Below the pieces are notes generated by a model, which had not been told where the DNA came from, did no database searches, and saw only the letters and a list, made by a program, of their open reading frames with translations. A stretch of 64,000 nt of DNA from Burkholderiales bacterium (lineage in GTDB: Bacteria > Pseudomonadota > Gammaproteobacteria > Burkholderiales > Nitrosomonadaceae), in assembly GCA_024235755.1 (NCBI GenBank), contig JACKLV010000014.1, positions 31,627 through 95,626 of the forward strand, in the 5' to 3' direction. The position numbers and the translations under genes are program-made. Positions 36,994 through 46,763 of this stretch are shown in pieces; within the stretch, counting starts at the first letter, position 1, and every line of letters begins with the position of its first letter.

Positions 36994-38184
36994 TTATTCT
37001 ATAATTTTAGCAACCACACCGGCGCCAACGGTTCGACCACCTTCTCGAATCGCAAACCGCAACCCCTCATCCATCGCAATCGGCGCTATCAGATTGACCG
37101 TCACCGACACATTGTCCCCAGGCATCACCATCTCAGTCCCCGCAGGCAGCTCAATCGATCCCGTCACATCTGTCGTCCTAAAATAAAACTGCGGACGATA
37201 GCCAGGAAAAAACGGCGTATGCCTGCCGCCTTCCTCTTTACTCAGCACGTAAATCTCCGCCGTAAATTTCGTATGCGGAGATATACTTCCAGGCTTCGCC
37301 AACACCTGACCACGTTCGACTTCCTCTCGCTTAGTGCCACGTAACAGAACACCTACATTATCACCCGCCTGACCCTGATCCAACAGCTTGCGGAACATCT
37401 CCACACCCGTACATACCGTTTTCTGCGTTGGCTTAAGACCTACAATCTCAATCTCCTCGCCCACCTTAATCACGCCACGCTCAACACGCCCCGTCACCAC
37501 CGTACCTCGACCCGAAATCGAAAATACATCCTCCACCGGCATAATGAACGCACCATCAATCGCACGCTCGGGCTCAGGTATATAGCTATCCAACGCCTCA
37601 GCAAGCTTCATGATCGAGGGCTCTCCAATCTCGCTCTGGTCTCCCTCTAGCGCCTTCAACGCCGACCCGACTATGATCGGTGTATCATCGCCAGGAAAAT
37701 CATATTTCGACAGCAGCTCGCGTATCTCCATCTCAACCAATTCCAGCAGCTCAGCATCATCCACCATGTCCGCCTTATTCATGTATACAATGATATAAGG
37801 AACACCTACCTGGCGTGCCAACAAAATATGCTCGCGCGTCTGCGGCATCGGACCGTCCGCAGCCGATACAACCAGTATCGCACCATCCATCTGCGCCGCG
37901 CCCGTAATCATGTTCTTCACGTAATCCGCATGACCCGGACAGTCAACGTGCGCATAGTGACGCTTCTCAGTCTCATATTCCACATGCGCCGTATTAATGG
38001 TAATCCCTCGAGAACGCTCTTCCGGCGCAGAATCAATCTGATCGTAACTCTTCGACTCACCACCATACTTCGATGTCAAAATCGTCGTAATCGCCGCCGT
38101 CAGCGTCGTCTTACCATGATCCACATGCCCTATCGTCCCTACATTTACATGTGGTTTCGAACGTTCAAACTTGCTCTTTGCCAT
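36994..38184 (-). CDS. tuf: Elongation factor Tu
   Basis: The 396-residue GTPase delivers aminoacyl-tRNA to the ribosome. G-domain motifs GHVDHGKTT, DCPGHADY and NKADM are intact, and domains 2 and 3 are standard (VVTGRVERG, GYRPQFYFRTTDVTG). Codon choice is strongly biased to C-ending codons, as expected for a very highly expressed gene. It is cotranscribed with the tRNAs on each side. Confidence 0.98.
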   Translation of the reverse strand: MAKSKFERSKPHVNVGTIGHVDHGKTTLTAAITTILTSKYGGESKSYDQIDSAPEERSRGITINTAHVEYETEKRHYAHVDCPGHADYVKNMITGAAQMDGAILVVSAADGPMPQTREHILLARQVGVPYIIVYMNKADMVDDAELLELVEMEIRELLSKYDFPGDDTPIIVGSALKALEGDQSEIGEPSIMKLAEALDSYIPEPERAIDGAFIMPVEDVFSISGRGTVVTGRVERGVIKVGEEIEIVGLKPTQKTVCTGVEMFRKLLDQGQAGDNVGVLLRGTKREEVERGQVLAKPGSISPHTKFTAEIYVLSKEEGGRHTPFFPGYRPQFYFRTTDVTGSIELPAGTEMVMPGDNVSVTVNLIAPIAMDEGLRFAIREGGRTVGAGVVAKIIE

Positions 38185-38229
38185 GACCTGTTCCCTCTAA
38201 GCTTGCTATCTATACCTTGTTTATATCCC

Positions 38230-38304
<75 letters not shown>

Positions 38305-38358
38305 AATTTTCTTATTACCTAATAAAATAAAATTACGTTAATTACCCACAACTCCAGT

Positions 38359-38432
38359 TGGAGCGGGTGAAGGGAATCGAACCCTCATCGTAAGCTTGGA
38401 AGGCTTCTGCTCTACCATTGAGCTACACCCGC
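38359..38432 (-). tRNA. tRNA-Gly (anticodon TCC)
   Basis: A 74-base cloverleaf with acceptor GCGGGTG, D-arm AGCTCAATGGTAGAGC, anticodon loop CTTCCAAG and an encoded CCA. It is the middle gene of the Tyr-Gly-Thr array. Confidence 0.97.
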
Positions 38433-38523
38433 ACACATTCAAATAGGAGCTAATTCTAGCCACCAAATGTAAATGGCATGCAGCCCCACTCTGTTCAATT
38501 TCGCTCTCTTACTGATTCCCATA

Positions 38524-38610
<87 letters not shown>

Positions 38611-38624
38611 AAACGAAACCGGTG

Positions 38625-38653
38625 ATTATGAATATATCACGACAATAAGTCAA
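38625..38653 (-). promoter_or_regulatory. Sigma-70 promoter of the tRNA-tuf operon
   Basis: On the minus strand, TTGACT (38648-38653) and CATAAT (38625-38630) are separated by exactly 17 bases, and tRNA-Tyr begins 14 bases after the -10 box. Both boxes match consensus at five of six positions. It can drive tRNA-Tyr, tRNA-Gly, tRNA-Thr and tuf, with possible read-through to tRNA-Trp and secE. Confidence 0.75.
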
Positions 38654-38818
38654 ACAGTTATTGATATTTAATTTATTACGCAAATTCAAAACTTGGCGCA
38701 CAAATACTGTTTTTATTACTCACACCACAAAAACTTGCGGCTATTGCTTGCAACCTGCACTTTTTAATGAATCTTCTTGTGGATATCGATAGCTGCCGAT
38801 CACTATATTAGCTAAACT

Positions 38819-39796
38819 TTAGTTTAAGCGAATCCTTGGATCAACCAAAGTGTATGAAATATCGGTTAATATTAGGCCAACGATATAAAGCACCGACCCC
38901 AAAAAAACCATAGCCCTGACAATTGCAAAATCCTGCGAATTGATAGCATCAATTGTATAACTTCCCAACCCGGGAATTCCGAAAAACGACTCGACTATCA
39001 GGCTGCCCAAAAACAGCAGCGGCACAAGCACAACCGCGCCAGTTAATATCGGTATCAGAGCATTTCTGAGTACATGTTTAAATAAAACCAGGTGTTCCGA
39101 TAACCCTTTCGCGCGCGCGGTGCGGACATACTCCTTGCCCATTTCTTCAAGAAAAATTGTGCGATACCACCGTGTGTTCGCACCAGCACTACTGATCACA
39201 CCGATAATGACTGGCAAAATAAGAAATTTGACAGCGTCTAACCCGGTGCCGAATCCGGAAATCGGCACCAGATGCCATAATTTACTAATCAAAAATTGCC
39301 CGGCTATGATATAAAAAAGGCTGGAAATTGACATTAAAGCCACGCATAAAACAACGCCCCAGAAGTCTATATACGTAGCTCGAAAAAAAACCATGATTAG
39401 TGCGAAAGTTATATAGGAAATCAATCCCAAAACAAATACCGGCAGGGCTATTGCAAAACTTGGCAGCATACGTGATTTGATCTCAAATCCAATATCACGC
39501 CCCTCATCCGAACGACCAAAATCGAATCTAAACATCGCTACTGATTTTTCAAAAAAAATCGTTTGTGTAAGCTTATCCAGACCGATCTGACCTTCATTAA
39601 ATAACAAGGGCTTGTCATAACCACGCTCCGCCTTCCATTTTTCAATAGCTTCCGGCGTTACATATTTGATTCCGAGTTGCATGCGCGCCATATCGTCCGG
39701 AGTATTCACCACAAAGAACAAGGCAAACGTCAAAAGATTCACCCCAATCAGAATTGGAATGGCGTACAAAACGCGGCGAATGATATAACTCAGCAT
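38819..39796 (-). CDS. Peptide/nickel-type ABC transporter permease (OppB/DppB family)
   Basis: A 325-residue inner-membrane permease. The N-terminus MLSYIIRRVLYAIPILIGVNLLTFALFF is typical of OppB-type subunits, followed by further membrane segments and the ATPase-contact EAA loop (EYVRTARAKGLSEHLVLFKHVLRNALIP). It follows the binding-protein gene by 9 bases. No second permease or ATPase gene follows; the next features downstream are the tRNAs. Confidence 0.92.
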   Translation of the reverse strand: MLSYIIRRVLYAIPILIGVNLLTFALFFVVNTPDDMARMQLGIKYVTPEAIEKWKAERGYDKPLLFNEGQIGLDKLTQTIFFEKSVAMFRFDFGRSDEGRDIGFEIKSRMLPSFAIALPVFVLGLISYITFALIMVFFRATYIDFWGVVLCVALMSISSLFYIIAGQFLISKLWHLVPISGFGTGLDAVKFLILPVIIGVISSAGANTRWYRTIFLEEMGKEYVRTARAKGLSEHLVLFKHVLRNALIPILTGAVVLVPLLFLGSLIVESFFGIPGLGSYTIDAINSQDFAIVRAMVFLGSVLYIVGLILTDISYTLVDPRIRLN

Positions 39797-39805
39797 AAAC
39801 GCAAA

Positions 39806-42040
39806 CTAGTTGGAATCTGTTTGTACATTTTGAATACCTCGACTACTTTCATGGCGGCGGTATGCAGCAATGGCTGGAAACAGACCGATCGTCACTATAA
39901 TGATGACGAGCACGATCGGCCACAACACAGGTTTATTCCACTCCTGACGTTTCTGCTCTCTTAAATCCGTGTCGATTCGATAATATTTCACATTATTGTT
40001 AGAAATTCTGTTCGGCTTAACATTTTTATACCACTCGTGATAAAGCCCATATTCTTTTGGATGATACCCCCACAACCAGGGGGCGTCCTGCCGCAGAATA
40101 TCGACCATTTGATCGATGATAACCTGACGCGCAGAGCCGTTGTCCATATCCTTCATTTGTTCGAACAGGTGATCGTATTCCGGATTATTATAGTTAGCCG
40201 CATTATTTGCAGCACTCCCGCTCGTATTACCCACTTTTCGCTGGGGGCCATACAGCAAAAACAGAAAATTCTCGGGATCTGGATAATCAGCATGCCATCC
40301 CCATTCGAAAATCTGCGCGTTCCCTTTTCGAATCTTGTCCTGGAAACGATTGTAATCCGTGCTTCTGACAACCAGTTGAATATTCAATTTCTGAAATTGC
40401 TTACGCATCCAGTCGAGCATAGAACGATCCTCTGAACTGCGGGCAGTTACGTCATAATACAAAACTAGCGGGGCACCGGTTCTCCGGTCAATACCGTTTG
40501 GATACCCTGCTTCAGCCAAAAGGCGTCGGGCAATTTGTATTGACTTGCGCTGAGGTTCATCGTCAACCCAATTGTATACCACGGTATTCACACCCTCTTT
40601 TCCGTAACGATGGCCAGGCACACCCGGGGCAATCGGACCATGTGCCGGCAAACCCCGCCCATTGGCAAAAATCGAAATAAATTCTTCGTAATCGACTGCT
40701 ATCGATATCGCCTGCCGAAGTTTACGTGCAGCGCTCCGCGACTCTTCAGTTCCCCCTCCTCCCACGACCGGATCCAACATATTAAATCCGATATAAAAAG
40801 TAGAAACCGCTACCGTCGTCTCAAGCCTTATGCCTTGTTTTGCCATTGCTTCAGTTACTGTGGCTTCTCCCTGTCCAACCAATTGAACTGCCTGGTCAAA
40901 GCTGTCCGAGCCGATGCCTGACGCATCATAATAGCCTTGCAAAAATTTATTCCAGCGCGGAATACCTTCTCGCTCACGCGAATAAACAATCTTGTCGATA
41001 AACGGAATGGCTTTACCGGCATCAATCAATAAACCATTCATATAATCTTGAGGCATGCCTTCTTCAGGATAAAATTCTCCATAAAAATTGGGATTTTTCT
41101 CCAGCACCATGCGCAAATTAGGATTATTTTCCGTGAGCATATAAGGACCGGTCCCAACCGGATACCAATCCAGAGAAATATTTTTTTCAATCAGGCCCTT
41201 CTGAGAATAAAATTGATCAGCTTCCCAAGGAATAGGCGCAAAAAAAGGCATGGCCAACCAGTAAATGAACTGCGGATATTTTTTGTTTATTTTTATCCGA
41301 TAGGTATAGTCATCCACAACTTCGACGCCTTCCAATGGATAAGCGTTTAGATCCAAAAAAGCACCATTGGCCCGCTCGCTATTTTGCGCTTCTCTCAACA
41401 CGCCGGCAAAATCACGCAATCCCACAATATAATCTGCCATCAATCCATAAATGGGTGAATGCAGTCTCGGATGCGCCAGTCGCTTTATTTGGTATATGTA
41501 ATCGTGTGCCGTAAGCTCACGCGTCCCGGTAGCAGGAAAATCGGATAATTGATACACAGATACAAGTTGATCGTCGCCCAGTTGATGATACAACCACTCA
41601 TCCTGATCATTTTTTGCAAACGCAGGATGCGGTTGATAAAAAATACCCGGTTTAATCGATATTTCATACTGCGTATAAGCAATCTCGTCGACTTCGATAT
41701 CGTCCGGCAGCGGATAATCATCATAGTCATAATAAGTTACGGTCGGCATTGCCGCCGCCGTGTAGGGAATTAGTGTAAACGGGCGTTTCAGATAATGATA
41801 TTGCAGCGGCGGCTGATAAATCTGCGCGGTAAATTGAATCTCATTTGCACTGTAAGACTGAACTGGATCAAGGTGCTTAGGGCGTTCGGTAAATACATTA
41901 TAGAGAATATTCTCACCCTCATCATGAGCCGGATAGGGATTGTTCCAGACCATCCGATCGCATGCAGTTAACAAAACGGCAACAACAGCCATCAAAACAG
42001 AAACAATTCTTGTCCGATTCCCTAACAACTTCATTATCAA
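39806..42040 (-). CDS. Peptide-type ABC transporter substrate-binding lipoprotein
   Basis: A 744-residue extracytoplasmic solute-binding protein of family 5. A lipobox LLTAC near residues 23-27 predicts a membrane-tethered lipoprotein. The binding fold includes YPVGTGPYMLTENNP, AISIAVDYEEFI and the NAQIFEWGWHADYPDPENFLFLLYG segment. The C-terminal end (about 690-740) adds a hydrophobic stretch KPVLWPIVLVIIIVTIGLFPAIAAYRR, an unusual second membrane anchor for this family. The substrate is unknown; oligopeptides are the usual choice. Confidence 0.9.
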   Translation of the reverse strand: MIMKLLGNRTRIVSVLMAVVAVLLTACDRMVWNNPYPAHDEGENILYNVFTERPKHLDPVQSYSANEIQFTAQIYQPPLQYHYLKRPFTLIPYTAAAMPTVTYYDYDDYPLPDDIEVDEIAYTQYEISIKPGIFYQPHPAFAKNDQDEWLYHQLGDDQLVSVYQLSDFPATGTRELTAHDYIYQIKRLAHPRLHSPIYGLMADYIVGLRDFAGVLREAQNSERANGAFLDLNAYPLEGVEVVDDYTYRIKINKKYPQFIYWLAMPFFAPIPWEADQFYSQKGLIEKNISLDWYPVGTGPYMLTENNPNLRMVLEKNPNFYGEFYPEEGMPQDYMNGLLIDAGKAIPFIDKIVYSREREGIPRWNKFLQGYYDASGIGSDSFDQAVQLVGQGEATVTEAMAKQGIRLETTVAVSTFYIGFNMLDPVVGGGGTEESRSAARKLRQAISIAVDYEEFISIFANGRGLPAHGPIAPGVPGHRYGKEGVNTVVYNWVDDEPQRKSIQIARRLLAEAGYPNGIDRRTGAPLVLYYDVTARSSEDRSMLDWMRKQFQKLNIQLVVRSTDYNRFQDKIRKGNAQIFEWGWHADYPDPENFLFLLYGPQRKVGNTSGSAANNAANYNNPEYDHLFEQMKDMDNGSARQVIIDQMVDILRQDAPWLWGYHPKEYGLYHEWYKNVKPNRISNNNVKYYRIDTDLREQKRQEWNKPVLWPIVLVIIIVTIGLFPAIAAYRRHESSRGIQNVQTDSN

Positions 42041-42261
42041 TGCATTACTTGCCCGTACTTTACCCTTATTTAGGTATGCTTTGCATTACCTAACAAAAAG
42101 ATGTTGAAAACATTTATCAATTTCGCAACCAATTAATCCATAGAAGCTTTATCCGATCTATAAGAATTTCCAGCCATGCGAATTCGGAGGCAATCGTTCT
42201 ACTGGATACCAGCATCGGCTATAATAATTCACGATTACAAAAAAATTTACAAGGAAATTTT

Positions 42262-43056
42262 ATGGGATTTCTCACCAACAAACGCGTTCTTATTACCGGA
42301 TTACTCAGTAATCGCTCAATTGCCTATGGTATCGCTAAAGCAATGCATCGCGAAGGGGCTTCGCTTGCTTTTACCTATCAAAATGAGAGTATCCGTGGCA
42401 GGATTGAGAAAATGGCAACCGAGTTGGACAGCGAGTTGTTGTTTCCATGCGATGTCACCAGCGATACTGAAATTGCGCAATGCTTTGCGGACCTGCAAAA
42501 ACACTGGGATGGTCTGGACTGCATCATTCATTCTGTCGCCTTTGCACCACGTGAGGCATTAACAGGCGATTATCTGGAAAGCGTCAATCGGGAAGCTTTC
42601 CGTATCGCGCATGATATCAGTGCCTATAGTTTTTCGGCGTTGGCAAAGGCAGGGCTACCACTGATGCAGAATAGAAATGCTGCATTATTGACACTCAGCT
42701 ATCTGGGTGCAGTCCGGGTTATGCCGAATTATAATGTGATGGGACTGGCAAAAGCCAGTCTCGAAGCGAATGTGCGTTTTATGGCGTCGAGCCTGGGGCC
42801 TAAAGGTATCCGGGTAAACGCCATCTCTGCCGGGCCCATCAAAACGCTTGCAGCTGCAGGAATAGGCAATTTTGGAAAATTACTGGGCTACACCGAAAAA
42901 GTCTCACCGTTACGGCGCAATGTCACCACTGAGGAAGTCGGCAATGTGGCTGCTTTTCTTTGCAGCGATTTGGCAAGCGGGATTACCGGCGAAATTACGT
43001 ATGTCGATGCCGGCTTCAATACGGTCGCTTTTAATCTTGGCGATGAAAAAATATGA
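42262..43056 (+). CDS. fabI: Enoyl-ACP reductase (NADH), FabI
   Basis: The last step of each fatty acid elongation cycle. The 264-residue protein has the FabI cofactor segment (ITGLLSNRSIAYGIAKAM), active-site YNVMGLAKASLEA with Tyr-x6-Lys spacing, and GPIKTLAAAGIGNF. An AAGGAAA ribosome site precedes the ATG. The gene stands alone, divergent from the ABC transporter. Confidence 0.96.
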   Translation: MGFLTNKRVLITGLLSNRSIAYGIAKAMHREGASLAFTYQNESIRGRIEKMATELDSELLFPCDVTSDTEIAQCFADLQKHWDGLDCIIHSVAFAPREALTGDYLESVNREAFRIAHDISAYSFSALAKAGLPLMQNRNAALLTLSYLGAVRVMPNYNVMGLAKASLEANVRFMASSLGPKGIRVNAISAGPIKTLAAAGIGNFGKLLGYTEKVSPLRRNVTTEEVGNVAAFLCSDLASGITGEITYVDAGFNTVAFNLGDEKI

Positions 43057-43183
43057 TTTATGCACAGCGCCGGCAATGATTGCCGCTATTCTTCTACACC
43101 CGATGACGAAATGATTTGTATCTAAGCAGTCTACTCGAAATACACTTTACTCAGACACAGAGCTGGCTGCATAGCAGCAACGC

Positions 43184-44785
43184 CTAATCATTTGAATAAG
43201 CATAACAAACAGCCAGCTTGTCTTTTTTACCTTTAACGCTGATATAAAATGTATCTCCACACCTAAAATTCATTTCCCCGGTAAACTCGATTGCTTCATG
43301 CATTTTCTCACTGATAAGTACGCCATCGGGTTGACAGTTCTTCTCTATCCGTGAAGCAGTATTCACAACATCGCCAATGGTCGTCCAATCCAATCGTTCG
43401 GGTGTACCGACGTTGCCAATGATGACCTTTCCCCAGTGTATTCCAATACGTAATTGAAGTTTATCCAACTCCGCCCGCTCACGTAATAAATTGATGTCAT
43501 GAGAGTGCTTCTGCATCTCCAATGCAGCAATGACCGCATCGAGCGGACTGCGAAATAACACCATAATGCAATCACCCATGAATTTGTCAATAAAGCCACC
43601 ATATTTTTTAACCGAAAGAGAGATTCTGCGCAATACTGAATTTAGTATATGAATAACTGATTCTTCACTTTCATTCTGCTCGACAAATCTGGTAAAACCG
43701 ACAATGTCACAAAACAAAACGGCAATATAGCACTCTTCGTTTTTCAATAGATTACTGCCCAGCCTGACAACCTCCCTGGCCTTTTTTTCGACCAGCTGCG
43801 GTACATAATTACGGGTAATATTATGCACCTTCGCTTCATTAAGCAGGTCACCTTCAGACAAACTGTTCGTATTACCGCCATCCAACGATATTTTTTGCCA
43901 TAACGTATGGATAAAAGCATTGCCATCACGAAAACCGCTAACATTGAATAATATTGATTCTTCATTACTTTTACTTGTTTTAACACGTACCCTATAATTT
44001 TCAAATTTACCGTTGGGTGACTCCAGCGCCATTCCCCATATCACCTCGTTATAAAATTGTATGGAAATTGATCGGGCAAATGTTTCGTAGGCGGTTTTGT
44101 TTACTCTCAGTCCCAGAAGCGACAGTAAGGACGGCGAAATAGCTTGGATACCGCCAATGCCAGTAAAACATACAATACCATAGGAAAGTTGAGAAAAAAT
44201 TTGTTCTAAACTGCTGCGTTCATTTTGTTGTGTAATCATTTCCGATTGAACGGACGGATGACGATGCGCCTGATGCATTACAAGTTTAGCCGTATAAAAT
44301 TTTGTGTCATCAGCCAACTCAAGCTTTTGAAGTTTGTATCCCAGCGTTTGAATCATTTTTCGACTTAATTGCACAGCATCCTGGCAAAATTTCGGCGCAG
44401 TAATCGAAACTATATTATCCCCGGCTTCGTAAAAAGTCAGCGCGATATGCTGCTCATTCAGTTCACAAAATTTAGCGATATTTTTATCACCGTGATCAGC
44501 CAGCTCACTATTGAACAAAACATTCAAATCAGCGTCGTTATTACTGTCACTTAAGCCAAAATCCGTCCGCACAATTTGCTTAAACACGTTGTAATGCAAT
44601 GTATTAACCATGTTTGCAACCAACTGATGCAGCAAAAAGAAAGTGGGCTCGTTCAATTGCTCCAATTCGATTCGGGTTAATGTTCTGACAAGATGCGCTC
44701 TAATATCATCCCAAACATTTTGCTCCAGCGATGTAATGACAATATCATATGAAGAGCGGGGTTTAGTTGTTGCAGCCATAGGCAT
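43184..44785 (-). CDS. Class III adenylate/guanylate cyclase domain protein
   Basis: A 533-residue soluble protein. The C-terminal 190 residues form a class III nucleotidyl cyclase domain with both metal-binding aspartates (LFCDIVGFTRF and FMGDCIMVLFRSP) and RIGIHWGKVIIGNVGTPERLDWTTIGDVVNTASR, so it should be active, probably making cAMP. Residues 195-310 look like a PAS-type sensor, and the first 180 residues are unfamiliar. It follows the HDOD gene by 39 bases, so the two form an operon. Confidence 0.9.
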   Translation of the reverse strand: MPMAATTKPRSSYDIVITSLEQNVWDDIRAHLVRTLTRIELEQLNEPTFFLLHQLVANMVNTLHYNVFKQIVRTDFGLSDSNNDADLNVLFNSELADHGDKNIAKFCELNEQHIALTFYEAGDNIVSITAPKFCQDAVQLSRKMIQTLGYKLQKLELADDTKFYTAKLVMHQAHRHPSVQSEMITQQNERSSLEQIFSQLSYGIVCFTGIGGIQAISPSLLSLLGLRVNKTAYETFARSISIQFYNEVIWGMALESPNGKFENYRVRVKTSKSNEESILFNVSGFRDGNAFIHTLWQKISLDGGNTNSLSEGDLLNEAKVHNITRNYVPQLVEKKAREVVRLGSNLLKNEECYIAVLFCDIVGFTRFVEQNESEESVIHILNSVLRRISLSVKKYGGFIDKFMGDCIMVLFRSPLDAVIAALEMQKHSHDINLLRERAELDKLQLRIGIHWGKVIIGNVGTPERLDWTTIGDVVNTASRIEKNCQPDGVLISEKMHEAIEFTGEMNFRCGDTFYISVKGKKDKLAVCYAYSND

Positions 44786-44824
44786 ATCTGGGTAATGGGG
44801 ATTGCGCTTTTATCAATTATTTCT

Positions 44825-45661
44825 TCATACGCACAGCAGATAAATTTCGTTCTGCACTAATTGCTGCATAAATGACTCTTCCAGCAGATATTCGCTCAGA
44901 TTATCACTGGCACCGAGGTCCATCAGTTTTCCTTTACGCATTTGCAAGTCTGATGAGTTTGCACCAAAACCCGCGTACTTGATCAAATTATTTGCAATAG
45001 CAAGAATCTGTACCACTTTGTTTTGTACTGCGTTGGGCGTTGGCAAATCCAAATCTGTGGCGATGTATAAGTTAAAATAAGGCGGCAGTCGCCATTCCAG
45101 AACCGCTTCCTTGCCCACTTCATAGTGATCGATTCCTAGAATCTGCCTTTCCGCTTCAGCACATGAACATGGTGTTTCTAATGCATGGTTTAATGTCTGA
45201 ATATATTCATCGGGATAATTATAAAATAACAACACTTTTCCGATATCATGCAGCAATCCGGCAACAAACGCTTCTTCACCAAGCTTGCTCTCACCCATTT
45301 CAGCACAAATCTGCTGGCATGCAAGCGCTGTCAGCAATGAATGCTGCCAAACATGTTGTTTAATCAATCGGTTTTTGTTTTGCGAAAAAATTGAACGGGA
45401 AACCGATAATACTGCCAAAGATCGGATTACGTTAATGCCCAGTAAATTAATCGCGTGCGGAATCGTTTTAATCTGTTTGCCACGACTATACATCGCTGAA
45501 TTCGCCACACGGAGTATCAGAGATACCGCTCCTTGATCGGAGCGCAAGAGGCTGTCCATCTCCTGAAAACAATGATCAGAATTTGCATCAATTTGAATAA
45601 TTCTGGCCAGAAAATCAGGTTGTGCCGGGATAACTTTAAAATTAATCGAATCAAGTTTCAT
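44825..45661 (-). CDS. HDOD domain signalling protein
   Basis: A 278-residue protein with the HDOD fold. Typical segments are LLRSDQGAVSLILRVANSAMYSRGKQI and INLLGINVIRSLAVLSVS, and an HD pair is retained in FVAGLLHDIGKVLLFY. HDOD proteins usually act as non-enzymatic signalling modules next to GGDEF, EAL or cyclase proteins, and here it precedes the cyclase. The target is unknown. Confidence 0.9.
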   Translation of the reverse strand: MKLDSINFKVIPAQPDFLARIIQIDANSDHCFQEMDSLLRSDQGAVSLILRVANSAMYSRGKQIKTIPHAINLLGINVIRSLAVLSVSRSIFSQNKNRLIKQHVWQHSLLTALACQQICAEMGESKLGEEAFVAGLLHDIGKVLLFYNYPDEYIQTLNHALETPCSCAEAERQILGIDHYEVGKEAVLEWRLPPYFNLYIATDLDLPTPNAVQNKVVQILAIANNLIKYAGFGANSSDLQMRKGKLMDLGASDNLSEYLLEESFMQQLVQNEIYLLCV

Positions 45662-45932
45662 TTAACAAAAACAACATACGTGGACATGATGAACCAATGT
45701 TGCAATTTAGTGGGCTACTGAAAAACAGTTTCAAGACGGCCGATAAGACGACACAAAAAGCAACACTGGTGACAAAATTTCCGAAGGCGGTTCCGGTACA
45801 GTTAGAAGCCGACCTGAAAAGCGAGCCACATAATGTATCGTGTAAAAAGCCGGATTGATACATAACAATGTACATTCGTTTTAATCTGTTTTACCGCTTT
45901 AGCGGCAGCACCAATGATTATTCAACAAGCTG

Positions 45933-46589
45933 CTAGTGTTTACTTAATACAATATCGTATGTATAAACCAACAAACCTTCATGCTCCCCGGTTTGACGCG
46001 CGGTCATTAAGCGCTGCTCGGCTTCGGTTTTGTTGCTATACAGTAAATCGGACACGTTCAGCGGTTCATTAGGAAAATACATTTGTGTAATCAGTTCAGA
46101 AAAACCTTTCTTGGAAATCTTAAAGTGTATATGAGGCGGGCGCGTCCATGATTTAGCTGCAGGATAAGCGCCGGGCTTGACTGTTCTGAAGCGATACAAT
46201 CCATTCGTGTCGCTGCGAATAATGGCCCACCCCTGAAAGAAAGGGTCTTGTGGTGCTGGATTTGGATCCCGAGGATGATTATAACGACCGGCCGCATTTG
46301 CTTGCCAGACATCAATGCTCGCATTCTCTACGGGCTGGCCGCTGATATCTTTAACAGAGCCTCTGATAACAATATACTGACCTTTTGCATGTCCAGTTCG
46401 TCCCGAGACCTGGGTCAAATCCGCATCTTTGTCGGCTTGGTCCACAACAGGATAAAACGGCCCCTCAACTTCTTTGGGTGTTGGCGCTGCAATCATTGCA
46501 CTCCAACTCTCGGTCACTTTGAACAAACCCGCTACAGTGCCCACCATCCCAAATTTCATCAAATTTCTTCTGGATAGTTTTTTCATCAC
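45933..46589 (-). CDS. Tat-exported intradiol ring-cleavage dioxygenase
   Basis: A 218-residue non-heme Fe(III) dioxygenase of the catechol/protocatechuate family. The leader KKLSRRNLMKFGMVG is a twin-arginine signal. The family core EVEGPFYPVVDQAD and DVWQANAAGRYNHP is present. Iron ligands are expected to be tyrosines in GRYNHP and GAYPAAK and the two histidines of PPHIHFKI. It would cleave an aromatic diol in the periplasm, which is odd for a chemolithoautotroph. Confidence 0.9.
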   Translation of the reverse strand: MMKKLSRRNLMKFGMVGTVAGLFKVTESWSAMIAAPTPKEVEGPFYPVVDQADKDADLTQVSGRTGHAKGQYIVIRGSVKDISGQPVENASIDVWQANAAGRYNHPRDPNPAPQDPFFQGWAIIRSDTNGLYRFRTVKPGAYPAAKSWTRPPHIHFKISKKGFSELITQMYFPNEPLNVSDLLYSNKTEAEQRLMTARQTGEHEGLLVYTYDIVLSKH

Positions 46590-46763
46590 GTCTATTCCAA
46601 GTTAACTATGGCAGTTTCTACCATATCGCCCGCCATTAATAAACAAAATATGGAAAAAACCGCAATTTTTTGCTTTTTTTAAAAAAATACTATGCAGTTA
46701 GTAAATTTATTTGGCAGAATTAGGCATTCAGGAATAACCTTTCTTATACCGGGGAATATAAAA

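Noticed and set aside
45697..45858. 53-codon frame upstream of the HDOD gene
   Set aside because: It has no ribosome site and no family match; composition alone does not support coding.
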